Of a stretch of DNA of 64,000 bases, positions 47,958 to 56,607 are shown piece after piece (positions within the stretch are counted from its first letter, which is position 1; the number at the start of each line of letters is the position of its first letter). The DNA is taken from positions 1 through 64,000 of the forward strand of contig JAHENB010000003.1 of assembly GCA_024643345.1 (NCBI GenBank). The letters run 5' to 3'. The notes beneath the pieces were generated by a model. It was given only the letters and a program-made list of their open reading frames with translations. It was not told where the DNA came from and searched no databases. The DNA is from Maribacter sp. (GTDB lineage: Bacteria > Bacteroidota > Bacteroidia > Flavobacteriales > Flavobacteriaceae). Both the position numbers and the translations under genes were made by a program.

Positions 47958-50222
47958 ATGAAAAAGAAAGCCTACTCCCCTGGTACCCTCCAGTATATAC
48001 CCTTTTTTTATGTTATCTGGTCAGATGACCTTTTATCGGCATCCGAGATCAATGTGGTACGGAAAGCCATCGAAAATGATCAATCCCTGACCCAGGAAGA
48101 TAAAAAAAGTCTCCAGAATTGGTTGGATGTTGACCGCCCGCCCCATGATACTGAATTTAAGCAATGGAAACAAACGATCAGCCAGTCTTCCGTGAAATTG
48201 GTTGAAGGCGACACCTATCCTCTGGCCACTTTCAGTCAAAAAGTGGTTTGCCACTACCAAGAAGTCTGCCCTTTTAATGATAGTTTAAAACAAATAGAGG
48301 TGAATTTGGGCATTCAGCCCAATCACTACAATCATTTGTTCGATGTGGCAGTAGAACATAAAACCACATCGGATCATTACCAAGCCGACGAAATAGATAC
48401 TTTACTAAAAGGAAAACATTCCCAATTGATCGATGAATTCCGTGCACAATTGGCCCATCCTATTTTTACATGGAAGATAAAACGGGATAAAAAAGAATAT
48501 CGCGAACTCGTATTGGACCAAGTGCGCTTTTTGGCAAAACAAAAATATGGTGCGCTTGCTTATTCTTCCGCCTATGGGGGCACGGGCAATATGGAAGGCT
48601 ATGCCAGCATTTTTGAAAACTTAATGTACGTTGATGGCAGTCTAACCATAAAGTTTGGGGTACAGTTTGGCCTATTCGGCGGAAGCATCCAAAAATTAGG
48701 TACCAAAATGCACCACGACCTTTATTTAAAAGCTGCCGGTGAAGCGAAGCTGTTGGGCTGTTTTGCCATGACCGAAACCGGGCACGGGTCGAATGTGCGC
48801 GGCATCAAAACAACTGCCACTTATGAACGCCACAACGATAGCCTTGTTATTCATACGCCAGGAAAAAACGACAATAAGGAATACATAGGCAACGCCCTGC
48901 ATGCGACCATGGCATCGGTTTTTGCCCAGTTGATCGTAGATGGTAAAAATGAAGGGGTGCATGCCATTTTGGTGCCCCTTCGCAATGAAAAGCATGAACT
49001 GTTACCAGGAGTGAAAATCGAAGACAACGGTTATAAGCTTGGGTTAAATGGGGTCGATAACGGTAAAATTTGGTTCGATCAGGTATCGGTACCACGGAAA
49101 AATCTGCTTAACAAATATGGTGACATCACCGAGGATGGCAGCTACCATTCCGAAATCGGCAACCCTAACAAACGGTTTTTTACCATGTTGGGCACGCTGG
49201 TGGGAGGCCGTATCTGTGTTGCACGTGCCGGACTGGGAGGTGCCAAGATGGCTTTGGCCATTGCCGTGAAACATGCCCTCAAAAGACGACAGTTCAATGA
49301 CAGTATCAAAATGCAGGAAGATTTATTGATGGATTATCCCACCCATCAATTGCGTTTGGCGCCTCTGGTGGCCGCTGCCTACGTCTACCATGTTGCCTTG
49401 GATAAAATGATGGAAATCTATTGTGATGAATCCCAGCCCGACAAAAGAGAGGTAGAGACCCAGGTTGCAGGTTTGAAGGCTCTTATCAGCTGGTATGCGA
49501 ACGGCGCCATTCAGGAATGTAGGGAAGCCTGTGGAGGAAAAGGATATCTCCTTGAAAACAGAATAGCCGACCTCAAGGGCGACGTCGATATTTTTACCAC
49601 TTTCGAAGGGGATAACAATGTACTGCTGCAATTGGCCGCCAAAGGGGTTTTGTCTGACTTTAAAGCGGAATTCAACAGTGCCGGGTTTACCTCGGTCCTG
49701 AAGTTATTGAGCGCACAGATCGGTGACAGGTTAACTGCCATCAATCCCATGTATGCCAACAAGATAGATCCCGAGCATCTTTACAATTCAAAATTCCATC
49801 AACATGCCTTTGATTACAGAACGCGAAGATTGACTTTTTCCTTGGCCATGCGGATAAGGGATTATGTAAAAAAAGGAATGCCATCGTACCAAGCCTTTCT
49901 CAAGGTGCAAACCCATTTACTTGCACTCGGAAAGGCCTATAGTATTGAATTGGCCTACCGAACCTTTACCGAATTTTCTTCACGGATACCTGATGAAAAA
50001 AACAGACTTTTGTTCCAAAAACTGGGGGCTTTATATGCTTTGCACCATATGAGGCTCGATGCATCGTGGTATTTGGAACAAGGGTATATCGGCACTACCA
50101 AATCCAAAGCGATACGCCAAAGGGTTGAGCGGCTCAGTACCGAATTAAGGCCACATATCGGGGTTTTGGTCTCCGGATTTGGCATACCGGATGCGTGCAT
50201 GACCGCGCCCATTGCGCAATAG
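47958..50222 (+). CDS. Acyl-CoA oxidase/dehydrogenase family protein, long form
   Basis: A 754-residue flavoprotein of the acyl-CoA oxidase type. It has GSLTIKFGVQFGLFGGSI, FAMTETGHGSNVRG (FAD/substrate loop of the acyl-CoA dehydrogenase fold), the long middle domain and a C-terminal ACOX-type region (about 590-754). REACGGKGYLLENRIADLKGD followed by DIFTTFEGDN contains the Glu of the TFEGDN motif near the position of the catalytic Glu of ACOX. It would oxidise acyl-CoA to trans-2-enoyl-CoA with FAD; whether O2 or ETF is the electron acceptor is not certain. It is convergent with the GIN-domain gene with a single intervening base. Confidence 0.9.
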   Translation: MKKKAYSPGTLQYIPFFYVIWSDDLLSASEINVVRKAIENDQSLTQEDKKSLQNWLDVDRPPHDTEFKQWKQTISQSSVKLVEGDTYPLATFSQKVVCHYQEVCPFNDSLKQIEVNLGIQPNHYNHLFDVAVEHKTTSDHYQADEIDTLLKGKHSQLIDEFRAQLAHPIFTWKIKRDKKEYRELVLDQVRFLAKQKYGALAYSSAYGGTGNMEGYASIFENLMYVDGSLTIKFGVQFGLFGGSIQKLGTKMHHDLYLKAAGEAKLLGCFAMTETGHGSNVRGIKTTATYERHNDSLVIHTPGKNDNKEYIGNALHATMASVFAQLIVDGKNEGVHAILVPLRNEKHELLPGVKIEDNGYKLGLNGVDNGKIWFDQVSVPRKNLLNKYGDITEDGSYHSEIGNPNKRFFTMLGTLVGGRICVARAGLGGAKMALAIAVKHALKRRQFNDSIKMQEDLLMDYPTHQLRLAPLVAAAYVYHVALDKMMEIYCDESQPDKREVETQVAGLKALISWYANGAIQECREACGGKGYLLENRIADLKGDVDIFTTFEGDNNVLLQLAAKGVLSDFKAEFNSAGFTSVLKLLSAQIGDRLTAINPMYANKIDPEHLYNSKFHQHAFDYRTRRLTFSLAMRIRDYVKKGMPSYQAFLKVQTHLLALGKAYSIELAYRTFTEFSSRIPDEKNRLLFQKLGALYALHHMRLDASWYLEQGYIGTTKSKAIRQRVERLSTELRPHIGVLVSGFGIPDACMTAPIAQ

Positions 50223-50223
50223 C

Positions 50224-51045
50224 TTATTCCTCTTTGTGCAGTTCCGATTTGTTGAGAAATTCGGAAATAGTAATCTTGGGATTACCGAATAGAAAGGTTT
50301 GAGAAGAACCTTGGGAGGAAAGATCCAAATTATCTCGAGCGAAAATTTCTGCGCGAGGGGATTCCTGTAAATTGATGGTCACGCTCCCCGCTTCGAATTT
50401 TTCGGCCTTTAATTTGGCATCGGCAAAAAGGTTCACCCGAAATTGCTCCGTAGCGCCTTCCATTGTAGCGGAGGCGTTTTGAACCATATCAATTGAAGTG
50501 CTCCTATTCAATGCATAAATTCGAACATCCGATCGATCTTTTAAATTGATCAGCAATGAATCGGTCTGTAGATTAAGTTCTCCCGAGCTGATTCCTTCCA
50601 TGTTCAAATCAATGATCCCTGCGTTGATGTTCATCATCAGACGTGAGGTACCGGTCTGCCGAATAGTAAAGGCATCTGAAGAAAAATTATCTTCCGATTC
50701 AATTTTCCCTTCTCGTAAGTGAACAGAACTTAATTCGTCGCAATCGATTACGATGTTCAATGTTTTCATGGATGTCACCTTGTAAAAAGAACTAATTGAC
50801 AAGATGCTGTCAGCTACCTTGAACTTGAATACATTGATCAAATTTTCATCCGCCGTGATTTGATAACCGTGTTCACTTGAATTTCTAAGCGTAATATCCA
50901 AATCATCATTAAGTTCAATCGCATTAAAGGCGGGCAAAGCTTCCCTTGACTCGACTACATTTCTATTGCCCTTGATTTTTGGTTTACGTTGCGCAAAACC
51001 ATAAAAACCAATGACAAGGGCCATAAAAACAAATACTCTTTTCAT
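50224..51045 (-). CDS. GIN-domain (DUF2807) exported protein
   Basis: A 273-residue protein with a signal peptide (about 1-18, GFAQR) and a GIN domain made of parallel beta-helical repeats: VVESREALPAFNAIELNDDLD at the start, then repeating LSSVHLREG, SRLMMNINAG, LNLQTDSLLINL and FRVNLFADAKLKAEKFEAGS-type rungs. GIN-domain proteins are abundant in Bacteroidetes and have no established function. The C-terminal 20 residues after the helix (SEFLNKSELHKEE) are likely disordered. It is not part of the oxidase operon, which ends at the terminator upstream. Confidence 0.87.
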   Translation of the reverse strand: MKRVFVFMALVIGFYGFAQRKPKIKGNRNVVESREALPAFNAIELNDDLDITLRNSSEHGYQITADENLINVFKFKVADSILSISSFYKVTSMKTLNIVIDCDELSSVHLREGKIESEDNFSSDAFTIRQTGTSRLMMNINAGIIDLNMEGISSGELNLQTDSLLINLKDRSDVRIYALNRSTSIDMVQNASATMEGATEQFRVNLFADAKLKAEKFEAGSVTINLQESPRAEIFARDNLDLSSQGSSQTFLFGNPKITISEFLNKSELHKEE

Positions 51046-51158
51046 AGGGTAACCATTTGATAATAACAGATAATCGCACCAACGCCCTTAAGCCAATTGA
51101 CCAGCTCCCAATTTCATTTTTCTATAGAGGCTCGAACCAACTTCGATTTAAATATATC

Positions 51159-51193
51159 AAAAAAAATGCCCAACTTTTTCAGTTGGGCATTTT
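51159..51193 (-). terminator. Terminator of the act-cox operon
   Basis: ATGCCCAACT (51166-51175) and AGTTGGGCAT (51181-51190) form a 10-base-pair stem with a 5-base loop. On the minus strand it is followed by eight Ts, and it lies about 20 bases beyond the subunit I stop. Confidence 0.9.
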
Positions 51194-51212
51194 AATTTGG
51201 AATACTGTAACC

Positions 51213-53036
51213 CTAATGGTTCATTTCTTCCTCGTCTTTTTGCAAAGGAACGGTCTGCGGCACAAAATCTTGTCCCGGAATAATGTATTCCCCATTTTCA
51301 TCGACCTTGCTATAATCATATGCCCAACGATGAACATGAGGTATGGGGCCATCCCAGTTGCCATGGATGTGTTTCATTTCTGCAGTCCATTCCAAAGTAT
51401 TCGATTTCCAAGGGTTTTTAGGGCCTTTCTTTCCATAAAATATACTACTGATGAAATTGTATAGAAAGACCAATTGGGCTAATCCAGCGATAAGCGCAAA
51501 TACCGTCATCAAAATCTGTACATCGGTCAATTCATCGAACATTGGGAAGGCCGTATTTTCATAATATCGCCTTGGCACACCCGCCATTCCCACGAAGTGC
51601 ATGGGAAAGAATACCCCATACGCACATATTGCGGTTACCCAAAAATGAACATACCCTAAATTCTTGTTCATCATTTTTCCTTCAAACATCTTGGGAAACC
51701 AGTGATAAACCCCAGCGAATAATCCGTACAAGGCCGATATTCCCATCACCAAATGAAAATGGGCAACAACGAAATAAGTATCATGTACATTGATATCAAG
51801 GGTACTGTCCCCTAAAATAATACCGGTTAAACCCCCGGTGATAAAGGTAGACACCAAACCTATGGAAAACAGCATCGCAGGATTCAGCTGCAAATTTCCT
51901 TTCCATAAGGTAGTGATATAGTTAAATGCCTTTACAGCGGAAGGTATGGCGATCAATAAGGTGGTAAAGGTGAACACCGAACCAAGAAACGGGTTCATTC
52001 CTGAAATAAACATATGGTGGCCCCATACGATGGTTGACAAGAATGCGATGGCCAAAATCGATGCGACCATGGCACGGTAACCAAAAATAGGTTTACGGGC
52101 ATTGGTGGACATCACTTCTGAGGTAATGCCCAAAGCCGGCAGCAAAACGATATATACCTCCGGGTGTCCCAAAAACCAGAACAAGTGCTCATAAAGCACT
52201 GGAGAACCACCTTGATAGTGCAATACTTCGCCTTGGATAAAAATATCGGATAGGAAGAAAGAGGTGCCAAAACTTCTGTCCATGATCAGCAACAACGCGG
52301 CCGACAATAAAACAGGGAATGAAATTACCCCAATGACCGCAGTTACAAAAAATGCCCAAATGGTCAGAGGCAACCTGGTCATCGACATGCCTTTGGTCCT
52401 AAGGTTGATTACCGTTACGATGTAGTTCAAGGAACCCAAGAGGGAAGAAGCAATAAAAATGGCCATCGATACCAACCAAAGGGTCATCCCCATACCCGAA
52501 CCTGGTTGTGCCATGGGCAGGGCGCTAAGTGGGGGATAAATCGTCCACCCCGCAGCGGCCGGTCCGGCCTCCACGAACAATGAGAGTACCATGATGACAC
52601 TAGATATGAAGAACATCCAATACGAGAGCATGTTCAAAAATCCCGAAGCCATATCACGTGCCCCGATCTGTAAAGGGATCAATAAATTACTAAAAGTACC
52701 GCTCAGTCCGGCCGTAAGTACAAAGAACACCATGATCGTGCCGTGGATGGTAATCAAAGCCAAGTAAATATTGGCATCCATTACGCCGTCAGGGGCCCAT
52801 CGTCCCAATATCGTCTCAAAAAGCGGGAAAGATTGCCCTGGCCAGGCCAGTTGCATCCTAAATATCAGGGACATGGCTATTCCGATAAAGCCCATGATCA
52901 AACCCGTAATCAAGTATTGCCTGGCGATCATTTTATGATCTTGACTGAAAATATATTTGGTTACAAAAGTTTCTTTGTGGTGGTGGGCGTGATCCTCTGA
53001 ATGATCTTCTACATGCGCATGTGCTGTTGCAGACAT
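51213..53036 (-). CDS. coxA: Cytochrome c oxidase subunit I with His-rich N-terminus
   Basis: A 607-residue catalytic subunit of an A-type heme-copper oxidase with at least twelve membrane helices. It has IHGTIMVFFVLTAGLSGTF, WFLGHPEVYIVLLPALG with the CuB/His-Tyr segment, and DTYFVVAHFHLVMG with the heme ligands. The first 20 residues contain seven histidines (positions 6, 8, 12, 16, 18, 19 and 20), an extension not needed for catalysis. The C-terminal 70 residues form a charged extramembrane tail. It is the last gene of the operon, 41 bases after subunit II. The exact heme type (a3) is inferred from operon context. Confidence 0.96.
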   Translation of the reverse strand: MSATAHAHVEDHSEDHAHHHKETFVTKYIFSQDHKMIARQYLITGLIMGFIGIAMSLIFRMQLAWPGQSFPLFETILGRWAPDGVMDANIYLALITIHGTIMVFFVLTAGLSGTFSNLLIPLQIGARDMASGFLNMLSYWMFFISSVIMVLSLFVEAGPAAAGWTIYPPLSALPMAQPGSGMGMTLWLVSMAIFIASSLLGSLNYIVTVINLRTKGMSMTRLPLTIWAFFVTAVIGVISFPVLLSAALLLIMDRSFGTSFFLSDIFIQGEVLHYQGGSPVLYEHLFWFLGHPEVYIVLLPALGITSEVMSTNARKPIFGYRAMVASILAIAFLSTIVWGHHMFISGMNPFLGSVFTFTTLLIAIPSAVKAFNYITTLWKGNLQLNPAMLFSIGLVSTFITGGLTGIILGDSTLDINVHDTYFVVAHFHLVMGISALYGLFAGVYHWFPKMFEGKMMNKNLGYVHFWVTAICAYGVFFPMHFVGMAGVPRRYYENTAFPMFDELTDVQILMTVFALIAGLAQLVFLYNFISSIFYGKKGPKNPWKSNTLEWTAEMKHIHGNWDGPIPHVHRWAYDYSKVDENGEYIIPGQDFVPQTVPLQKDEEEMNH

Positions 53037-53077
53037 AAGTTTTGAATTTATATTAATTTTCCTTTTCTAGCCTTTTT

Positions 53078-54136
53078 TTATTGTACCGAAGCCATGGTTT
53101 GGCCAAAAGACTGCTGTCCTGCCATCCAGGCATCATATTCTTCCTGCGTTTCGACAATAATCTTCATTTGCATATTGTAATGCGATTTACCGCAAATCTT
53201 GTTGCAAAGCAGAATATAGTCGAATTCCCATGGATCTGAATTATCTTCTCCATTGGCCGCCCTTTCTGCCCTAATGGCATTGGTACGTTTTACCTTATCT
53301 ACCACATCGGGATCTAGTCGTGCCTCTGCTGTGGTCTTTGTTGGGGTAAACGAAAATTCGGTGATCATGCCCGGAACACAGTTCATCTGAGCCCTAAAAT
53401 GGGGCATATAAGCCGAATGCAATACGTCTTGTGAACGCATTTTAAAATTCACTTTTCTTCCCACGGGAAGGTGTAGTTCCTTTACGATCACATCATCGGT
53501 CGCATAGGAATCCGATTCATCCAATCCAAGGACATTGGCCCTATCGATATCGATCATCCTTACATTGGCACTTCCCAATACGTTATCGGCACCGCCGTAT
53601 CTTGCCGTCCAGTTGAACTGTTGGGCGTAAAGCTCCACGATCAACGGATCGTCATCTTCGTTTACATCCATGATACTTGTCCAGGTATATAGTCCCCAAA
53701 GAATCAAGCCTGCCAAAACGATTACGGGAATAATCGTCCAAATAAATTCGAGGCGATCGTTATCGGAATAAAACAAGGCTTTTTTGTTTTTTTCTCCCCG
53801 ATATTTATAACCGAAGTAATGCAAAAGAGCCTGGGTTATCGTCTGCACTACAAAGATAATGATCATCGATATCAACATCAAATAATCATATTCCCCGCCA
53901 TGGGCAGAGGCCGCTTCCGGAAGCAGTACTTTGGTATACTTCCAAAAACTGAATATGGTGATGCCGTATATGAAAATCAAAAAGGCAAACAACATATAAC
54001 CATTGTTCTTGTTATCGGTGTCGTTGGCGATTTGGTGGCGCTCTGTTTTCAATCGGGACAATTCGAAAATCTTGGTCATTTGCCAAATTGCAATCGCCAC
54101 CAGAACCAGAACAGTTAAAATCAGTAATGTCGTCAT
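53078..54136 (-). CDS. coxB: Cytochrome c oxidase subunit II
   Basis: A 352-residue subunit that receives electrons at a binuclear CuA site in the periplasm. It has an extra N-terminal hydrophobic segment before the two usual membrane helices (about 50-70, 90-113 and 131-152). CuA ligands are visible: the DVLHSAYMPHF histidine, then Cys-Asn-Lys-Ile-Cys-Gly-Lys-Ser-His-Tyr-Asn-Met (LLCNKICGKSHYNM). About 50 extra residues lie between the first His loop and the Cys loop. No heme c domain is fused, so it is an aa3-type rather than a caa3 enzyme. It follows actF by 31 bases, supporting an Act-oxidase supercomplex. Confidence 0.95.
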   Translation of the reverse strand: MTTLLILTVLVLVAIAIWQMTKIFELSRLKTERHQIANDTDNKNNGYMLFAFLIFIYGITIFSFWKYTKVLLPEAASAHGGEYDYLMLISMIIIFVVQTITQALLHYFGYKYRGEKNKKALFYSDNDRLEFIWTIIPVIVLAGLILWGLYTWTSIMDVNEDDDPLIVELYAQQFNWTARYGGADNVLGSANVRMIDIDRANVLGLDESDSYATDDVIVKELHLPVGRKVNFKMRSQDVLHSAYMPHFRAQMNCVPGMITEFSFTPTKTTAEARLDPDVVDKVKRTNAIRAERAANGEDNSDPWEFDYILLCNKICGKSHYNMQMKIIVETQEEYDAWMAGQQSFGQTMASVQ

Positions 54137-54167
54137 CGTATGTTTTACTATTGTACGTTAAAACTCC

Positions 54168-55502
54168 TTAATAATGAAAATGCTTGCTTTCTTCGATAAA
54201 CGGGTTGCGCTTGGGCTGAAGCGGTACGGTCGATAAGGCTCGGAAAACCCAAAAAATGAATAGGCCCAAAAAGAAAATAACGGCACCAATTTCAGGAATG
54301 CCAATATACCACTGGTCTCCCACTGTAGAGGGCATGATCATATTGAAAATGTCCAAATAATGTCCGGCAAGGATGACCAATCCTGCCATGATCACGAACC
54401 AATTCACTCTTTTGAACTCGCTGTTCATCAAAATAAGTATCGGAAATACGAAGTTCATCACCACCATGGCGAAAAAGGGCAATTTGTAGTCCTCGATCCT
54501 GGTCACATAATAGGTAACCTCTTCAGGAATATTGGAATACCAAATCAACATGAACTGGGAAAACCACAGGTAGGTCCAGAAAATACTGATACCAAACATA
54601 AATTTGGCCAAATCATGAATATGGCTATCTGAAACTTCTTCCAGGTAACCTTTTGACTTCAAATAGATGCTAACCAAAGCAATCACCGTTATACCGGAAA
54701 CGAACATACTGGCAAACACATACCACCCGAACAAGGTGCTGAACCAGTGGGGATCGACACTCATGATCCAGTCCCAGGACATCATAGATTCTGTAATAAG
54801 ATAAAACACCAGGAAGCCCGCCGAAATTCTAAAATTCAATTTAAAATTTGCGTTATCGCTTGCACCATCTTGTTGCAATGACAGCTTTCTTGAATATTCG
54901 CGGTACAAGATCCATCCACCTAAAAAGATGGCGGCCCTTACCAAAAACCAGATGGGGTTAAGAAACCCGGATTTCCCCTGCAGCAATTTGTCCTCGGCGA
55001 CCACATCGGCGTCCATCCAAACGAACAAATGGTTCATGTGCAAAACAGAAAGCAGTAAGATTAAGAAAACAATAATACCCCCAGGCACTAGGTAGGAAGT
55101 AATCCCTTCCATCACCCTGAACAACAATGGCGACCAACCCGCCTGGGAAGCATGCTGGATGGCGTAAAAGGCCAGGGCCCCCAATGCGATCATGAAAAAA
55201 AAGAAGGCGGCCACATATAGGGCGGCCCAAGGTTTGTTCTGTAATTGGTGCAACAAATGTTCGTCGTGTGACATACCGTGTCCCGCTTCCTCATGTGCCA
55301 TGGCACCACTGTGTTCCGCTGCCGCGGCTTGACCCGCTTCTTCAGCATGGGCACCGCCATGACCATCATCGTGTGCCGCAACCATTGCTTTGGCCTGCTC
55401 TACCGTAGTTGGGGCCGAGACAAATCCAACCCCGATGGCAAGCGCTCCTATGGCCATTAAAATGAAGGAGGTTATTTTTAATCGATTTGAAAAAGTGTAC
55501 AT
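54168..55502 (-). CDS. actF: Alternative complex III subunit ActF with His-rich loop
   Basis: A 444-residue membrane subunit of the quinol:cytochrome c oxidoreductase alternative complex III, homologous to ActC with about ten helices: QHASQAGWSPLLFRVMEGIT, ESMMSWDWIMSVDPHWFSTLF and QFMLIWYSNIPEEVTYY. Helix 1 (about 11-31) is followed by an unusual stretch (44-85) containing nine histidines with Gly, Ala and Glu; it should face the periplasm or membrane surface. It ends 31 bases before subunit II. The role of ActF in quinol binding is inferred from homologues. Confidence 0.92.
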   Translation of the reverse strand: MYTFSNRLKITSFILMAIGALAIGVGFVSAPTTVEQAKAMVAAHDDGHGGAHAEEAGQAAAAEHSGAMAHEEAGHGMSHDEHLLHQLQNKPWAALYVAAFFFFMIALGALAFYAIQHASQAGWSPLLFRVMEGITSYLVPGGIIVFLILLLSVLHMNHLFVWMDADVVAEDKLLQGKSGFLNPIWFLVRAAIFLGGWILYREYSRKLSLQQDGASDNANFKLNFRISAGFLVFYLITESMMSWDWIMSVDPHWFSTLFGWYVFASMFVSGITVIALVSIYLKSKGYLEEVSDSHIHDLAKFMFGISIFWTYLWFSQFMLIWYSNIPEEVTYYVTRIEDYKLPFFAMVVMNFVFPILILMNSEFKRVNWFVIMAGLVILAGHYLDIFNMIMPSTVGDQWYIGIPEIGAVIFFLGLFIFWVFRALSTVPLQPKRNPFIEESKHFHY

Positions 55503-55514
55503 CGGATCTATGTA

Positions 55515-56075
55515 TTATTTTGTTAGGTCTTGCTTCAGTTTCATCACATATTCAGAGACTTGCCACATTTCTTTGGTGTTCATCTGGGAGGCATACGACC
55601 CCATAGAATTGAGTCCGTATTGCATGGTATGGTAAGTGGTCCCCACGGTTACGTTTCTTACTGCATCGGCATAGCTAGGTACCCCAAGAATTTTTTCGCG
55701 TTCTACCAGATAACCTTTGCCATCTCCTTTATTGCCATGACAGATGGCGCAATAGATTTCATATAGTGCCTGGCCTTCGCCAATATTCCTTTCCTGATCA
55801 AGGGAATCTAAAGGACTGGTCTGTAACCGTGCCAACTCTTTGCCTTCTGGGCTGTTTTCATATTCATAGGGCATCCAACCCCGATTGATGGTATTGGGTA
55901 CTGGAAGCTGCGCCTCAGAACCTTTGGGCAAAAAGTCGACCTTTTCATAGGTCTCATAGCTTACTGGCTCGTACATATTCGGCATGTACTGATAATTGGG
56001 CCTGCTTTTATCAAAACAGGAAACCATCCCCAAAAGGATACCCAATGCAATAATTAATTTTTTAAAACTGTTCAT
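55515..56075 (-). CDS. actE: Alternative complex III subunit ActE, mono-heme cytochrome c lipoprotein
   Basis: A 186-residue lipoprotein; the start is the ATG at 56075 (MNSFKKLIIALG), two codons inside the longest frame, which begins with a TTG. The lipobox is LGMVSC, so Cys20 is acylated. The single heme motif is Cys-Ala-Ile-Cys-His (YCAICHGNKGDGKG), followed by the class I Met region MNTKEMWQVSEYV. It contributes one c-heme to electron exit from the complex. It lies two bases after actD and 12 before actF. Confidence 0.94.
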   Translation of the reverse strand: MNSFKKLIIALGILLGMVSCFDKSRPNYQYMPNMYEPVSYETYEKVDFLPKGSEAQLPVPNTINRGWMPYEYENSPEGKELARLQTSPLDSLDQERNIGEGQALYEIYCAICHGNKGDGKGYLVEREKILGVPSYADAVRNVTVGTTYHTMQYGLNSMGSYASQMNTKEMWQVSEYVMKLKQDLTK

Positions 56076-56077
56076 AA

Positions 56078-56605
56078 TCAATGACTGTTTTTGATGATGT
56101 TCAATTCCACCGCTCCGGTATCCAGCAACAAGTCGGTGAGTTCCTTTTCGTTATCATGTACCTCGATTTCCATAATAAAATGGGCATCCGTAGATCTTAC
56201 ATCCGGATTTTCAGCCTTTTTGAAGGGCCACAAGCGACTTCTTAAATAAAATGTGATCACCATTAAGTGCGCAGCGAAAAATACGGTCAACTCAAACATG
56301 ATAGGCACAAAGGCGGGCATGTTCTCGATATAACTAAAACTCGGTTTACCTCCAATGTCCTGAGGCCAATCTTCGATCATGATATAATTCATCATTATGA
56401 TGGAGACCAGAAGGCCAATGCAGCCGTAGATAAAAGAGGTGATGGCAATTCTTGTTGGTGCCAAACCCATCGCCTTGTCCAAACCATGCACCGGAAAAGG
56501 GCAATATACTTCCTCAATATGATGTTTGGCCGCCTTTACCTTTTTGACCGCATGCATTAAAACATCGTCGTCGTCGTAATAGGCATGTATAGTTGTAGAA
56601 GCCAT
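56078..56605 (-). CDS. actD: Alternative complex III subunit ActD (DUF3341)
   Basis: A 175-residue protein of the DUF3341 family, the small membrane subunit of alternative complex III. It has two membrane helices (about 54-76 and 99-121) with a periplasmic loop between them, and segments HIEEVYCPFPVHGLDKAMGL and PTRIAITSFIYGCIGLL. The last 45 residues form the ferredoxin-like C-terminal part (TDAHFIMEIEVHDNEKEL). The ATG lies two bases from the actC stop. Confidence 0.92.
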   Translation of the reverse strand: MASTTIHAYYDDDDVLMHAVKKVKAAKHHIEEVYCPFPVHGLDKAMGLAPTRIAITSFIYGCIGLLVSIIMMNYIMIEDWPQDIGGKPSFSYIENMPAFVPIMFELTVFFAAHLMVITFYLRSRLWPFKKAENPDVRSTDAHFIMEIEVHDNEKELTDLLLDTGAVELNIIKNSH

Positions 56606-56607
56606 AA

